From Cellvibrionales bacterium UBA5860 (GTDB taxonomy: Bacteria > Pseudomonadota > Gammaproteobacteria > Pseudomonadales > Porticoccaceae): a stretch of DNA of 7,038 nucleotides. Every line of letters begins with the position of its first letter. The first letter of the stretch is position 1. Shown one piece after another: positions 6,439 through 7,038 of this stretch. Location: the NCBI GenBank assembly GCA_002431545.1, contig DJFY01000018.1, positions 3,664 to 10,701 of the forward strand. The letters are read 5' to 3'. Position numbers and translations under genes: made by a program. The notes below the pieces were generated by a model. That model was not told the DNA's origin. It searched no databases and saw only the letters and a program-made list of their open reading frames with translations.

Positions 6439-7038
6439 TTAGTCGGCCTGGCGGCGCAAAAAGGCAGGGATATCCAGGTAGTCCGTATCCATTTCTTCCT
6501 TGGGCTCTGAATACATAACTTCCCGGCCCTGCGGCTCGCGCAGGTCTTCCGCATGTTGTTGCGTCGGTCTGGCTTCCATCGCGGCTGGAGCCGGCGCGGC
6601 GCCGCCACGCATACGGCGGGTCACCGTCGGTCGATCGAGCCGTCCGTAATCGATTTCGCCGTTGGGATTGGTCGTGTTATCGACCACCTTGGTCGGTGCT
6701 GCAGGCCGTCGCAAATCCTCCTGATGCCCGAGACCCGTGGCCACTACTGTGACACGCAGTTTGTCTTCCATAGACTCGTCGATGACCGTGCCGACAACCA
6801 CCGTGGCATTGTCCGAAGCAAACTCCTCGACCGTATCCCCCACATCGGCGAATTCTCCCAGCGAGAGGTCCGGACCGGCAGTGATATTCACCAGAATACC
6901 GCGCGCACCACGCAAATCGATGTCTTCCAGCAAGGGGCTGTGCACCGCCGCCTCGGCAGCTTCGCGGGCACGGCATTCGCCGCTTGCGTTACCGGTACCC
7001 ATCATGGCAACACCCATTTCCGACATCACGGTGCGCAC
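6439..7038 (-). CDS. ftsZ: Cell division protein FtsZ, C-terminal part (5' end outside window)
   Basis: 199 codons plus TAA. FtsZ is the tubulin-like GTPase that polymerises into the cytokinetic ring at midcell. The fragment opens in frame within the conserved VRTVMSEMGVAMMGTG stretch and continues with SPLLEDIDLRGARGILVNITAG (about 34-55), FASDNATVVVGTVID (73-87) and LRVTVVATG (94-102), which together form the end of the GTPase domain and the C-terminal subdomain including the synergy-loop region. A variable, charged and Pro/Ala-rich linker of about 80 residues follows. The extreme C terminus DYLDIPAFLRRQAD (186-199) is the conserved peptide that binds FtsA and ZipA. The GTG at the window edge is an internal valine codon, not a start. 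The GTP-binding signature (GGGTGTG) lies upstream, outside the window. Nothing is odd in the visible part. Confidence 0.98.
   Translation of the reverse strand: MRTVMSEMGVAMMGTGNASGECRAREAAEAAVHSPLLEDIDLRGARGILVNITAGPDLSLGEFADVGDTVEEFASDNATVVVGTVIDESMEDKLRVTVVATGLGHQEDLRRPAAPTKVVDNTTNPNGEIDYGRLDRPTVTRRMRGGAAPAPAAMEARPTQQHAEDLREPQGREVMYSEPKEEMDTDYLDIPAFLRRQAD

Overview
The window is a compact, entirely minus-strand gene cluster typical of the distal end of the division and cell wall (dcw) cluster in a gammaproteobacterium. Read in the direction of transcription (right to left), the order is ftsZ (3' part), lpxC, a membrane-anchored M23/LytM peptidase gene, secA, argJ and a mutT-type Nudix gene that runs off the left edge. 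E. coli has ftsZ-lpxC-secM-secA-mutT. Here a peptidase gene stands where secM would be, and argJ lies between secA and mutT, an arrangement closer to Pseudomonas and related marine gammaproteobacteria. The zinc and catalytic residues of LpxC fall on the same numbers as in Pseudomonas LpxC when a TTG start is used. A marine lineage such as Cellvibrionales is plausible, but that is inferred from gene order and protein style, not from a search.

Layout: 7038-6439 is the C-terminal 199 residues of FtsZ, including the conserved C-terminal peptide. 6438-6328 is a 111-nt spacer/leader holding a perfect 13-bp hairpin (6394-6433) and a smaller GC hairpin (6341-6357). 6327-5413 is lpxC, probably starting at TTG. 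Four bases later, 5408-4491 is the M23 peptidase gene. A 93-nt leader with a 7-bp hairpin (4460-4476) precedes secA (4397-1629). After 8 nt comes argJ (1620-394), whose 3' end overlaps the start of the mutT-like gene (413 to beyond 1) by 20 nt.

The genes serve division (FtsZ), committed lipid A synthesis (LpxC), probable peptidoglycan remodelling (M23 protein), protein export (SecA), arginine biosynthesis (ArgJ) and probable nucleotide-pool sanitation or repair (Nudix). All show intact active-site motifs and none looks broken. No mobile element, CRISPR array, RNA gene or coding plus-strand gene could be supported. I see no evidence of a previously undescribed system. The points worth a second look are the structured ftsZ-lpxC spacer, the TTG start of lpxC, the peptidase in the secM position, and a 17-residue insertion in SecA.
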